This document shows positions 42,969 to 51,980 of a DNA stretch of 64,000 nt, piece by piece. Source of the stretch: Blautia sp. Marseille-P3201T (GTDB taxonomy: Bacteria > Bacillota > Clostridia > Lachnospirales > Lachnospiraceae). Below the pieces are notes generated by a model, which was not told the DNA's origin, ran no database searches, and was given only the letters and a program-made list of their open reading frames with translations. The DNA lies in the NCBI RefSeq assembly GCF_900120295.1, contig NZ_LT635470.1:806001-870000 (forward strand). Direction: 5' to 3'. Position 1 is the stretch's first letter, and each line of letters starts with the position of its first letter. Position numbers and translations under genes: made by a program.

Positions 42969-43907
42969 TTACCATTTCAACAGCGTACTTCCCCATGTAA
43001 GTCCTGCTCCAAATCCGGTCAGAACAAGGATATCTCCTTTTTCCAGTTTTCCTTCCTTATTCATCTCATCCAGTAAAATAGGAATACTTGCAGCGGAAGT
43101 ATTTCCATATTTTTCTATATTTCTGGGAAATTTCTCTTCTTTTTCTCCCAATTTCTTAGCAACACCGGAAATAATTCTGCTGTTTGCCTGATGAAGAACA
43201 TAATACTTCACTTTTTCTTTTTCTGTTTTTCCTTTTACCAGAACTTCCTCAATACATTCCGGAACTGTTTTTAACGCAAACTTAAATACCTCCTGTCCAT
43301 CCATCTGAAGATAAGAGCTTCTCTCCTCATACCCCACAGAACAGCTTAGAACATTTCCTCTTCTGCCGTCTGCATGCTGCACAGAAGAAAAAAGCCCTGT
43401 TTCCGATGCTTCCAAAACCACTGCACCTGCCCCATCTCCAAATAAGACACAAGTCCCCCTGTCCTGCCAATCTAAAAAACGTGTCATGGTATCTGCACCG
43501 ATTACCAGCACTTTTTTACAAATACCGCTGTTAATATAGGCATAAGCCGTATTTAATGCAAACAAAAATCCTGCACAAGCCGCACTCATGTCAAAGGCTG
43601 CTGCGCTCTCTGCCCCTAAAACAGCCTGTACCTGACAGGCTGTACTTGGAAAAAACGTATCCGGAGAACAAGTTGCCACAAGAATTAAATCAATTTCTTC
43701 TGCATTTACATCTGCAGACTGTAACGCTTTCTTTGCTGCCTCACAAGCCAGACTTGCAGTTGTTTCTTCTTTGGCAATTCTCCTTTCTTTTATTCCTGTT
43801 CTTGTAACAATCCACTCATCGCTGGTATCAATAAATTTTGTAAAATCATTATTTTTCATGCAATACGCAGGAACAGCACTTCCTGTCCCTATAATCTTTA
43901 CTGTCAT
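42969..43907 (-). CDS. fabH: 3-oxoacyl-ACP synthase III
   Basis: 312 residues with the catalytic triad in place: Cys in MSAACAGFLFAL, His in YVLHQANSRI, Asn in YGNTSAASIP. The substrate-entry start (DTSDEWIVTRTGIKERRI) is typical. Starts type II fatty acid synthesis by condensing acyl-CoA with malonyl-ACP. It is a single gene here, not in the main fab cluster, with a strong promoter of its own. Confidence 0.93.
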   Translation of the reverse strand: MTVKIIGTGSAVPAYCMKNNDFTKFIDTSDEWIVTRTGIKERRIAKEETTASLACEAAKKALQSADVNAEEIDLILVATCSPDTFFPSTACQVQAVLGAESAAAFDMSAACAGFLFALNTAYAYINSGICKKVLVIGADTMTRFLDWQDRGTCVLFGDGAGAVVLEASETGLFSSVQHADGRRGNVLSCSVGYEERSSYLQMDGQEVFKFALKTVPECIEEVLVKGKTEKEKVKYYVLHQANSRIISGVAKKLGEKEEKFPRNIEKYGNTSAASIPILLDEMNKEGKLEKGDILVLTGFGAGLTWGSTLLKW

Positions 43908-43967
43908 AATTTCTCCTTGTTTATATTTAATATTTCAAATATTTTGTATATCAAACTATTTTCCTAA

Positions 43968-43996
43968 AGTATACATAGATTTCCTGTATTTGTCAA
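43968..43996 (-). promoter_or_regulatory. Consensus promoter of fabH
   Basis: On the minus strand TTGACA (43991-43996), exactly 17 bp, then TATACT (43968-43973), about 60 bp upstream of the fabH start. Confidence 0.75.
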
Positions 43997-44038
43997 TAAT
44001 TACAAGCTCAAAGTGAACGCAATAAAAGATGACAGCCT

Positions 44039-45001
44039 TTACTGACCATCATCTTTGTAAATTTTCTTTATTTCCTGTGACAATTCTCGGTTTAAATCAT
44101 CCAAATCAATTCCGATTCCAGGTGCCATATAAGGCATCTGGTTTTGTTTATCGTATTGTTTTTTTCCTATTTCATATTCCTGAGTTTTGTCAAACTCTTC
44201 ACGATTTGTCACCTTCAAATCTTCTTCATCATAATCCTCTTCGTCAAAAACATCTTCCTGATATTTTTTCCTTTTTGTCCCTGTTTTCTTATTATTGCTG
44301 CTATTGTTCTTCTTTCCTTTTGTACTATGATTTACTTCTTTGACTTTTGTCTTTTTCACTACTTTTTTCTTCTTTCTACCGCTTGGCAGATGAAACAGTT
44401 TTGCTTCCCAGTCTTTCTCCTTCATAAAAGGAGATGCCTGGACCGCCACACCGATAGCAGCCATAATAAGACCTAAAATCAGCTCCCCTGCTCCGGCATC
44501 TTTTCCCAACATTTCCAACAGTAAATGAATACCGCCCACGCCTCCGCAAAGAGCCGTAATTCCGATAACCATTTGTTTTTCATAACCCAGAGCAAAAGTT
44601 CCGGCAAACAAACCGATTATTAAGGCAATGAAATGCTGTGTAAGCGTTGCGTCCTGAAAAAAAGAAACTGCAATACCATATACCAGTCCGGTACACATAA
44701 CAAACACACCAAACTTATACAAAAGCCATGCCAAAAGTCCGAAAATCAAGGCTCCTGCTGCCGCTGCAAGTCCTGCCATCATCTTGTCCTGCAAAAAGTA
44801 CAGACCGGCTCCAAAGCTGGCTCCACCGCCCATAAGGATACCTAAAATGCATCCCCATACCTTTCTTAATCGATATCCCATAAAACAGTTTAAAAAAGCA
44901 AATACTGTTCCAATGAGATAAATCAATATCATATATTCTTTCGGTACAAAATTCCATAACCCTTTGATAAGTTCTAATATCTGTTCTCCCTGTATATTCA
45001 T
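44039..45001 (-). CDS. Polytopic membrane protein with charged cytoplasmic tail
   Basis: 320 residues. Residues 1-200 contain about seven hydrophobic helices with many small residues (GCILGILMGGGASFGAGLYF and similar), resembling the DUF4203/TMEM198 type. Residues 205-320 are a very Lys/Asn/Glu/Asp-rich tail (KKKKVVKKTKVKEVNH, then EDVFDEEDYDEEDL). Function unknown. The start lies 7 bp after the DUF5662 stop, so the two are co-transcribed. Confidence 0.75.
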   Translation of the reverse strand: MNIQGEQILELIKGLWNFVPKEYMILIYLIGTVFAFLNCFMGYRLRKVWGCILGILMGGGASFGAGLYFLQDKMMAGLAAAAGALIFGLLAWLLYKFGVFVMCTGLVYGIAVSFFQDATLTQHFIALIIGLFAGTFALGYEKQMVIGITALCGGVGGIHLLLEMLGKDAGAGELILGLIMAAIGVAVQASPFMKEKDWEAKLFHLPSGRKKKKVVKKTKVKEVNHSTKGKKNNSSNNKKTGTKRKKYQEDVFDEEDYDEEDLKVTNREEFDKTQEYEIGKKQYDKQNQMPYMAPGIGIDLDDLNRELSQEIKKIYKDDGQ

Positions 45002-45007
45002 AAATTT

Positions 45008-45544
45008 TTACATTCCTTTCAGATATACGTGCTTAATGTACTTGAGTGTTTCTTTCTCCCCTCTGTCTGCTAACATCCTGAGCAAAAATTCCAAATCTTC
45101 ATTCGTCTTTTCATGAACAAACCACAGCTTTTCCTTACTTTTCAGGAAATATTCCAAAGGTGCCGCATCTGTGTATGTAGCCGGATGATAATTTCTCGAT
45201 GCACTAATTCGGTCCATGACCATTTCTGCAATATACTTTCTTGGCATAGGCACTCCCTGAATAATCGTATCGCAATCAATTCCATAATCAACCCAATGTT
45301 CAAAATGATGCTTATTCCTTCCATAATGGTGAATCCATGAAGTAGACAGCCCTGTGGCTTCTCTTTCTGCATTATTAGGACTTCTTGTTCCCTGATAATA
45401 CCTGCATCCTACAGAAAATTCCGTCCATGAATATTTTGATAAATCATGGAGTAATCCCTGTTTATAAAGTCCTATTTTAAAGCAATACTTCATCACTAAA
45501 AGCTTGTGCCTTGTAATCGTTTTAAAATGCTTCCAAATCCGCAT
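45008..45544 (-). CDS. DUF5662 family protein
   Basis: 178 residues from the ATG at 45544, inside the end of the GH13-like gene. Conserved segments RIWKHFKTITRHKLLVM, LLHDLSKYSWTEF and SWIHHYGRNKHHFEHW carry several His and Asp residues, suggesting a metal-binding HD-like site, though no activity is known to me. The frame is open further upstream, but that part is only the overlap with the neighbour. Confidence 0.75.
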   Translation of the reverse strand: MRIWKHFKTITRHKLLVMKYCFKIGLYKQGLLHDLSKYSWTEFSVGCRYYQGTRSPNNAEREATGLSTSWIHHYGRNKHHFEHWVDYGIDCDTIIQGVPMPRKYIAEMVMDRISASRNYHPATYTDAAPLEYFLKSKEKLWFVHEKTNEDLEFLLRMLADRGEKETLKYIKHVYLKGM

Positions 45545-47385
45545 ACGTCCTGTTCCTGCTTTCCTGCTAAAATCATAACTGTCCTTGGAGGTACTTCTAT
45601 GGTTTTTTCTGTAACTTCTGACCCTTCTTGCAGTCTTTCTTCTTTGTTGCTTTCTGTACAAAGAAGAACATTCCATTTTATTTCATTTCCTGCACCCGGA
45701 AGAGCAATCTCATGAGAAATCCAATGAAAATTAAATGCTAAAAATAAAAATTCAGAAGCTTTTCCTGCATATTCATTACAATATAAAATTCCTAAAGAGC
45801 GAACTTCCTTATCCTTTTCTACATACCATGCCTGCCTTCCATGATAAGACATATCCGGATAGCCAAGCGCCTGATAATCACTGCCTTTTAATTCTTTTTT
45901 CCAGTGTAAAATAGGATTTTCCCTTCTGATTTGAATAGCTCTTTTTACAAATTCCCATAATTTTTCCTGATTTTTTCTTCCATTCCAGTCAATCCATGAT
46001 AACTCATTATCCTGACACCATACATTGTTATTTCCCTTTTGTGTATTTCCCCATTCATCTCCCTGGAAAATCAAAGGTGTTCCCTGACTGAATAATAAAA
46101 GAGAAAATGCATTTTTCATCTGTTTTAGACGAAGCTCTTTAACAGATGTTTTTCGAGTCACACCTTCTACGCCACAATTCCAACTGCAATTATAAGAAAT
46201 TCCATCTTGATTTCCTTCTCCATTGGCTTCATTATGACGTTCTTCATAAGAAACCATATCCATAACTGTAAACCCATCCTGATCAGCCATGTAATTGATG
46301 ACACCATTACACAGAGGATTTCTCTTCTGACGGAACATAAATTCTTCTGCCATATTTTCATCCCCTTTTAATACATGGCGCATAGAATATAAAAATCCTT
46401 CATTATATTCTGCTGCATTTTTAAATTTAGGTGCTTCCCCATGTAAAATATTATAACCATCTACATCATGGAAAAACAACTTACAATCTGCCAAAATTGG
46501 GTCTTTCATAAACAGTTCCTGTGAAATCCCCTCTCCCATAATATGAAAACCATCAATATGATAAGTAATCTTCCAATACCTAAGAACATCCAGAATTTTT
46601 GCAGGTGCTGTATGTTTCCCAAAATAAAATTCCATCATACATTCCATATCAGCCTGATGAAAAGCATCTATCATCTCGGAAAATTCCTTTGCCGGATTTT
46701 GGGTTGCACAAAAAGCTGCTTTAGGAGCGAAATAACAGGCATCTTCTGTATACCCCCAGCAGTTTACTCTCTTGTCTGCTGCGCTTTCTTCTGTCGGATG
46801 CTCCCCTGCTTTGCCTCTTACACGAGGTTTTTGAAGTTCTCTATATTCATAAGCCGGCATCAAGAGAACACCTGTAATTCCTAAGTCTTTTAAATACTCT
46901 ATCTTTTCCCTGACCCCCTGAAAAGTCCCCTTATGTTTGACTTTAGAGGTCTTGCTTTTTGTAAAACTGCGTACCTGTAATTTATACAGAATAGAATTAC
47001 AAAGTTCTATAGGAACGAACTTATCATCATTCCAATGAAATTTACTTTCCAGATACCCACAACAGATATTTTCATCTTTTTCTCCAAAAGAAGCCGTATG
47101 ATACAAAATTTTTGCATACTCATCCTGTATCACTTCTCCATTTATTTTATAATTGTATTTCAGCGGATATTCGCAAATTCCTTTTACTTCCATAGAAAGA
47201 AGGTTTCCATTTCTTCCTTCCTGCAAAAATGGGATTTCTAAAACTCTCTCTTTTGTATAAAGCAGCAAAAAAACTTCCGCATCCTTTTCTGCTTCTAAAG
47301 TAAATACAAAACCATCTTTCTTTTTTTCCACACCTTGTATCCATTTATTTCCCGGTGCTGTTTCTATTCTCTTTTCTCCGCACAT
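45496..47385 (-). CDS. GlgX-like GH13 protein lacking all catalytic residues (pseudo-enzyme)
   Basis: 629 residues with an N-terminal CBM48-like beta domain (~1-130) and a GH13 barrel (~140-500). Fold landmarks of debranching enzymes remain (VSYEERHNEANGEGN, SWNCGVEG, GTPLIFQGDEWGNTQKGNNN, ELSWIDW). The four active-site regions are changed: region I reads MEFYFGKH instead of DVVYNH; region II IDGFHIMGE lacks the nucleophile Asp and its Arg; no region III Glu is found; region IV is ADQDGF instead of CHDGF. It therefore should not hydrolyse glycans; a binding or regulatory role in glycogen metabolism is possible. It overlaps the ClC gene by 22 bp. Confidence 0.8.
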   Translation of the reverse strand: MCGEKRIETAPGNKWIQGVEKKKDGFVFTLEAEKDAEVFLLLYTKERVLEIPFLQEGRNGNLLSMEVKGICEYPLKYNYKINGEVIQDEYAKILYHTASFGEKDENICCGYLESKFHWNDDKFVPIELCNSILYKLQVRSFTKSKTSKVKHKGTFQGVREKIEYLKDLGITGVLLMPAYEYRELQKPRVRGKAGEHPTEESAADKRVNCWGYTEDACYFAPKAAFCATQNPAKEFSEMIDAFHQADMECMMEFYFGKHTAPAKILDVLRYWKITYHIDGFHIMGEGISQELFMKDPILADCKLFFHDVDGYNILHGEAPKFKNAAEYNEGFLYSMRHVLKGDENMAEEFMFRQKRNPLCNGVINYMADQDGFTVMDMVSYEERHNEANGEGNQDGISYNCSWNCGVEGVTRKTSVKELRLKQMKNAFSLLLFSQGTPLIFQGDEWGNTQKGNNNVWCQDNELSWIDWNGRKNQEKLWEFVKRAIQIRRENPILHWKKELKGSDYQALGYPDMSYHGRQAWYVEKDKEVRSLGILYCNEYAGKASEFLFLAFNFHWISHEIALPGAGNEIKWNVLLCTESNKEERLQEGSEVTEKTIEVPPRTVMILAGKQEQDVCGFGSILKRLQGTSF

Positions 47386-48929
47386 ACTTCCTCCATATAG
47401 TCATATACTGCCGGAGCATCCCTTTCGTCCGTTAAAGTCACCAGAATGTCTCCCGGAAACAGTATCGTTCTTCCTTTTGGTATCAATTCGTTTCCACCCC
47501 GTTTTATTGATACCAGCAAACAATTTTTAGGCCATTCAATCTGCTGAATCATCTTATTCTGCAGTAAGCTATTATGACAAATCACAAATTCCTGCAAAAT
47601 TTTTTCACCTGTACCTTCCGGGATATTTTCACCCCGTCTCTTTAACAATCCACTTAAAAGGCTTTCATATATAGGTTCTGATTTCAGTGCCGAAGCTACC
47701 AGATATGCCACAATAGACACTAAGGACATAGAAAGCATCTGGCTTGCCTGACCTGTCATTTCAAAAATTAAAATAATTCCTGTAATAGGCGCTCTTACAA
47801 TAGCTGTAAAATATCCTGCCATGGCAAGAAGAACCATATTACTGATATAAGAAGCATCCAATCCCATGTACTGAACTGCAAAATTACTGTAAACTCCGCC
47901 TAAAAGCGCGCCTAACACTAAAAGAGGAAAGAAAATTCCACCAGGAGCTCCCGATCCAAAACAAATCAAAGAAAACAGAAATTTCGCCACAAATAAAATC
48001 AAAAGAGAGGTAAGCATCATGTTTCCCTCTGCCGCCATATCAATCAGAGGATGTCCGCTTCCTAATATCTGAGGCATAACAAGACCTAATATACCGGCAA
48101 GCAAAAAGGGAATAAAAAGCCGTGTTGTTTCATTTAACCATTTTGCTTTAAAGTACAAGCTCTGCACCCAGATTGTCATCTTATTATAAAAGGCGCCCAT
48201 AATCCCTAAAAGAATACCTAAAATCACAATATGCCAATAATACTGAGGCGGCATCTCCATTCCCACATCAAACTGAAATACCGGCTGAAATCCCATAAAC
48301 TGGCTGGAAATATAATCTGCTGTAATCGATGCCGTCATAACAGATATTAAAACCGACACCGAAAAGTTTTTATGTATCTCTTCCAGAGAAAACATAACTC
48401 CCGCTAAAGGCGCATGGAAAGCTGCCGCCAGTCCTGCACTTGCACCACAGGTAATTAAATATTTCTCCTCTGTTTTTCCTCTGTCTAAAGTTTGAGAAAT
48501 TGCTTTTCCTGTCATAGCTCCAATCTGTATAGACGGACCTTCTCTTCCAAGGGATAGGCCTGAAAATAATGATAGAAAACCACCCAGAAACTTTGCAGGC
48601 AGCACACGCTGCCACACCTGATTTAATTTTCCCATCATCTCTCCCTCTACCTGAGGAATTCCGCTTCCGGAAATCATGGGTTCATATTTTACCAGTTTTC
48701 CCACAACACAGGCAATGATAAACAGTGCTACAAACCATAAAACTGCTGCCAGCGGCTCTTGTCTTGCATATTCTAACACTTTATTCATGCCTTTGCCTGC
48801 ATATTCTAAAATAATACGATACAAAAGTACGACAAGACCTGCAACAGCCCCTACTAAAAATCCCTCTGCTGTAAGAATTGTTTTAAAATGCTCTGCTCTT
48901 TTCATTAAATGAGATGTATCTTTCTCCAA
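47364..48929 (-). CDS. ClC-family chloride/proton antiporter with TrkA_C domain
   Basis: About 521 residues from a TTG at 48929 with AGAGGGGG upstream; an ATG at 48986 is possible but has no ribosome binding site. ClC selectivity motifs are GSGIPQVEG, GREGPSIQ and GAPGGIFFPLL. The C-terminal ~80 residues (NKMIQQIEWPKNCLLVSIKR) form a TrkA_C-type regulatory domain. Likely exchanges chloride for protons or exports fluoride-like anions. Confidence 0.88.
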   Translation of the reverse strand: MEKDTSHLMKRAEHFKTILTAEGFLVGAVAGLVVLLYRIILEYAGKGMNKVLEYARQEPLAAVLWFVALFIIACVVGKLVKYEPMISGSGIPQVEGEMMGKLNQVWQRVLPAKFLGGFLSLFSGLSLGREGPSIQIGAMTGKAISQTLDRGKTEEKYLITCGASAGLAAAFHAPLAGVMFSLEEIHKNFSVSVLISVMTASITADYISSQFMGFQPVFQFDVGMEMPPQYYWHIVILGILLGIMGAFYNKMTIWVQSLYFKAKWLNETTRLFIPFLLAGILGLVMPQILGSGHPLIDMAAEGNMMLTSLLILFVAKFLFSLICFGSGAPGGIFFPLLVLGALLGGVYSNFAVQYMGLDASYISNMVLLAMAGYFTAIVRAPITGIILIFEMTGQASQMLSMSLVSIVAYLVASALKSEPIYESLLSGLLKRRGENIPEGTGEKILQEFVICHNSLLQNKMIQQIEWPKNCLLVSIKRGGNELIPKGRTILFPGDILVTLTDERDAPAVYDYMEEVCAEKRE

Positions 48930-49097
48930 GTTCTTTTCCCCCTCTCTGATAAGAACAAAAGTATGCCTACAAAAACAATCATTCATTTTCCATTATACGT
49001 GTCTGGAAATAAAAATGCAAATCCTTTCTGTATTGCATTCCTTTTCCGTATCTGGTAAAATATTTTTAAAACTTATAATGAAGAAAGAGGTCAGAAA

Positions 49098-49502
49098 ATG
49101 AGCGAAAAAACATATACAACCGATATTGAAAGCTGCAATCCAAGCGACTGCGCTTCCTGCACTGCAAATTGTTCCAGCGCAGGTGGAAACAACCAGGGAA
49201 CTATCCCAAAAGTTCCAAATCCTACTATTAAATTAACTCTGGAAGATGACACTGTTTTAGAATGTGCTGTACTTACCACTTTCCCTGTGGAAGGTTTTGG
49301 AGAATATATTGCACTGGTGCCATTAAATGAAAATGGAAAAAATACAGATGGTGAAACTTATTTATTCCGTTATGCTGAAGAAAATGATTCACCAATTGTT
49401 ACTAATATCGAAAGAGAAGATGAATACATGGCTGCTGCTGAGGCATTCCATGATTTCATTGCCAACTTAAAAACTGAAGAAGAACTGGAAAAAGAAAACT
49501 AA
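49098..49502 (+). CDS. DUF1292 protein with cysteine-rich N-terminus
   Basis: 134 residues. After a short cysteine cluster (CNPSDCASCTANC, residues 13-25) comes a DUF1292 domain (LTLEDDTVLECAVLTTFPVE to MAAAEAFHDFI). The cysteine spacing (x4, x2, x3) could bind a metal. GAAAGAGG precedes the ATG. One of few plus-strand genes in this part. Function unknown. Confidence 0.8.
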   Translation: MSEKTYTTDIESCNPSDCASCTANCSSAGGNNQGTIPKVPNPTIKLTLEDDTVLECAVLTTFPVEGFGEYIALVPLNENGKNTDGETYLFRYAEENDSPIVTNIEREDEYMAAAEAFHDFIANLKTEEELEKEN

Positions 49503-49510
49503 TTTTTAGC

Positions 49511-49584
49511 GGATATAAACCTCAGCATTCCATTAACAAACAATAAGACTGTTTTGTTTCCCATGGAATGACTGAGGCATATCC
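49511..49584. terminator. Long hairpin between convergent DUF1292 and fabV genes
   Basis: GGATAT, CCTCAG and ATTCCAT pair in order with ATGGAAT, CTGAGG and ATATCC, and an apical AACAAACA pairs with TGTTTTGTT. No strong T tract follows, so termination would rely on the stem. Confidence 0.5.
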
Positions 49585-49585
49585 A

Positions 49586-50764
49586 CTATTCTATACTTGG
49601 TATTTTAATGTCTATTTCTACATCTTTTTCATAATCCACTTCCGGGAAATGAAATCCAAACATCCGATAAAAATCTTCCCAATATCCTTCAATATCTGAA
49701 ATTTCCGCTACATTTTCGGTTGTTACCTGTTCCCATGCAGAAATCACCTGTTGCTGTACTTTATCTGATAATTCCCAGTCATCCATTCGAATTCTTCCTT
49801 CATTATCTACCGATACCACTTCTTTTGAAAGTTTTTCTTTAAACAAACGAGCAATCTGTTCAATACACCCCTCATGATTTCCCTCTTTTTTCATAACTTT
49901 ATATAAAATAACAAAGTACAGGGGTACAATAGGAATTGCTGCACTTGCCTGTGTAACCAGCGCTTTATTTACTGAAACATAAGCACTGATTTCAGGAAAC
50001 TTCTGTCTGATCATTTTTGCTGTATTTTCCAAATGACGTTTTGCCTGTCCAATGGTTCCATCAAAATAAATCGGATAGGTAAGCTCCGGTCCAATATAAG
50101 AATATGCCACAGTCAATGCATTTTCTTCTATAGCATCTGCTTCTTTTAATGCCTCTATCCATTCCATCCAGTCTTCACCGCCCATAACTTTCATGGTTCC
50201 CTGAATTTCTTCTGGTTTGGCAGGTTCTACTGTTTTCTCTACTATCGTATTATTTCGTAAATCCAAGCTCTTTTCTGTAAATGCCTCTTTTGTAGTTTTC
50301 AAAGAAGACACCCACAAATTTCCATCTTTGTCTGTGCGTCTGGGTGCCGCAAGGCTGTAAATCACCATATCTGCTTTTCCCCAGTCTTGTTTAATTAAAT
50401 CAATGGTCTTTTTCTTTATTTCTTTCGAAAAAGCATCTCCATTAATTGATTTTGCGTAAATCCCTGCTTTACGAGCTTCTTCTTCAAAAGCTGCTGTATT
50501 ATACCATCCCGGTGTGGCTGTGCGTTTCCCATTAGAAGGCTTCTCAAAGAAAACACCGATCGTTCCCGCCTCACATCCAAATCCTGCTGTAATTCTGCTT
50601 GCCAGGCCATATCCTGTAGATGCACCGATTACCAATACTTTTTTAGGTCCTTCTTTTATATTCTGAGCCTTTACATAAGCAATCTGTTGTTTTATATTTT
50701 CTCTGCACCCTTCCGGATGTGCTGTAGTACAAATAAATTCTCTTACTTTTGGTTCTATTATCAT
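49586..50764 (-). CDS. fabV: Enoyl-ACP/trans-2-enoyl-CoA reductase, FabV type
   Basis: 392 residues from the ATG at 50764 with GGGAGG upstream. N-terminal IIEPKVREFICTTAHPEGC, NADH site VLVIGASTGYGLASRI, and the active-site Tyr-x8-Lys in YDG-type region (YSYIGPELTYPIYFDGTIGQAK). Reduces the trans-2 double bond in fatty acid synthesis or crotonyl-type substrates. FabV enzymes are triclosan resistant as a class. Confidence 0.93.
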   Translation of the reverse strand: MIIEPKVREFICTTAHPEGCRENIKQQIAYVKAQNIKEGPKKVLVIGASTGYGLASRITAGFGCEAGTIGVFFEKPSNGKRTATPGWYNTAAFEEEARKAGIYAKSINGDAFSKEIKKKTIDLIKQDWGKADMVIYSLAAPRRTDKDGNLWVSSLKTTKEAFTEKSLDLRNNTIVEKTVEPAKPEEIQGTMKVMGGEDWMEWIEALKEADAIEENALTVAYSYIGPELTYPIYFDGTIGQAKRHLENTAKMIRQKFPEISAYVSVNKALVTQASAAIPIVPLYFVILYKVMKKEGNHEGCIEQIARLFKEKLSKEVVSVDNEGRIRMDDWELSDKVQQQVISAWEQVTTENVAEISDIEGYWEDFYRMFGFHFPEVDYEKDVEIDIKIPSIE

Positions 50765-50834
50765 GCTTTTATCCTCCCGGAGTTCTAAACTATTATGATT
50801 TTCAATTATTTTGACTCTCAAAATATATTATCAT

Positions 50835-50873
50835 AAAAAAAGATAACATGCAAGTGTTTACTGGCATGCTATC
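50835..50873 (-). terminator. Terminator of dut
   Basis: On the minus strand GATAGCATGC pairs with GCATGTTATC (hairpin 50842-50873), followed by seven T. Confidence 0.85.
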
Positions 50874-50880
50874 ACTTCTT

Positions 50881-51396
50881 TTATTTCCCTGTTGTACTGC
50901 CAAATCCGCCATTTCTTACAGCAGTTGCGTCATCATCTACTGTAATTCCATATTCTAAGAAAATTCCCTGTGCAAATCCTGTACCTGCTTTTACCTGAAC
51001 AATTTTTCCTTCGTTAGAATCATTTGTAATTTTAATGAAAATATGACCTTCATTGTCAGAATAAAAATAATCGCTGTCAATAATTCCCACTGTATTATTT
51101 AACTGTAAACGGAATTTAAAGCCTAATCCACTTCTCGGATATAATTTTAATACCCAGTCATTTTCCATTTCCGCACGAATTCCCGTAGGAATTTTTAAGC
51201 TTTCGCCGGGTTTCAGTTCAAAATCTACCGGACTGAAAAAGTCATATCCTGCACTTCCTGCTGTTGCTCTTCTGGGTAATTTTAATGTTTCATAAATTTC
51301 TTTTGCTTCTGCTTCGCTTCTTTCTGCAAAGCAATCCAGAAATCCTTCTACAAACTGTGTCTCACTTACTTTATGAAACTTTGCAATTCTTCTCAT
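50881..51396 (-). CDS. dut: dUTP diphosphatase-like protein
   Basis: 171 residues. dUTPase trimer motifs: SAGYDFFSP (I), PRSGLGFK (II), NTVGIIDSDYFYSDNEG (III, with the uracil-pocket residues), and the C-terminal GGFGSTTGK (V). An extra N-terminal ~40 residues precede the core. Hydrolyses dUTP to dUMP. It starts 9 bp after nrdG. Confidence 0.9.
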   Translation of the reverse strand: MRRIAKFHKVSETQFVEGFLDCFAERSEAEAKEIYETLKLPRRATAGSAGYDFFSPVDFELKPGESLKIPTGIRAEMENDWVLKLYPRSGLGFKFRLQLNNTVGIIDSDYFYSDNEGHIFIKITNDSNEGKIVQVKAGTGFAQGIFLEYGITVDDDATAVRNGGFGSTTGK

Positions 51397-51404
51397 CTTT
51401 CCTC

Positions 51405-51893
51405 CTAGGCATGTAATACCACTGTTCCTGATTTCAAAGACTGCTGCACATCAATAACTCTTTGATTGGAGCTGCCTTTCCATTTCAGAGAAACATCTTT
51501 TTTTTCTTCTACAAATTCTCCATCGACCAGTACATCTACATATTGCATAATATCCATATCACAAATTGTTTCCCATACAAATCCTGTATACAGCCAAATC
51601 GTCTTTTTCGGATATTTTTCTTTTATTTCTCTTGCTAAATCTGTTACATCAGAAACATTCCCCCAATATAGCGGATCGCCGCCGGAAAATGTAATTCCCG
51701 CAATATAACTCTGATTTAGCTGCTCATAAATTTCTTCCTTTGCAGCATCATCAAATTCCAATCCACTGTTGGGATCCCATGTCACCGGATTTTGACAGCC
51801 TTTGCAGCCGTGGTCGCAGCCCGCTACCCACAAAACAGTCCGAAGCCCATCACCATTTAACATATCGTCTTTTGTAATATTATGATAACGCAT
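51405..51893 (-). CDS. nrdG: Anaerobic ribonucleotide reductase activating protein
   Basis: 162 residues. Radical-SAM cluster motif CDHGCKGC (CxxxCxxC), GGDPLYW downstream and RTVLWVAGC before it. Generates the glycyl radical on NrdD using AdoMet. nrdD is not adjacent; dut follows, making a small nucleotide operon. Confidence 0.93.
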   Translation of the reverse strand: MRYHNITKDDMLNGDGLRTVLWVAGCDHGCKGCQNPVTWDPNSGLEFDDAAKEEIYEQLNQSYIAGITFSGGDPLYWGNVSDVTDLAREIKEKYPKKTIWLYTGFVWETICDMDIMQYVDVLVDGEFVEEKKDVSLKWKGSSNQRVIDVQQSLKSGTVVLHA

Positions 51894-51925
51894 ATTCTCA
51901 CCTCTGCATTTTCCTGTTTATGGAG

Positions 51926-51957
51926 AAAAAGGACGGATATTCTTTCCTATGCCGTCC
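51926..51957 (-). terminator. Terminator of pnp
   Basis: On the minus strand GGACGG pairs with CCGTCC (51931-51957, with further pairs inside), followed by TTTTT, directly after the pnp stop. Confidence 0.75.
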
Positions 51958-51980
51958 TTTAACCTCTCTATATACAATTT

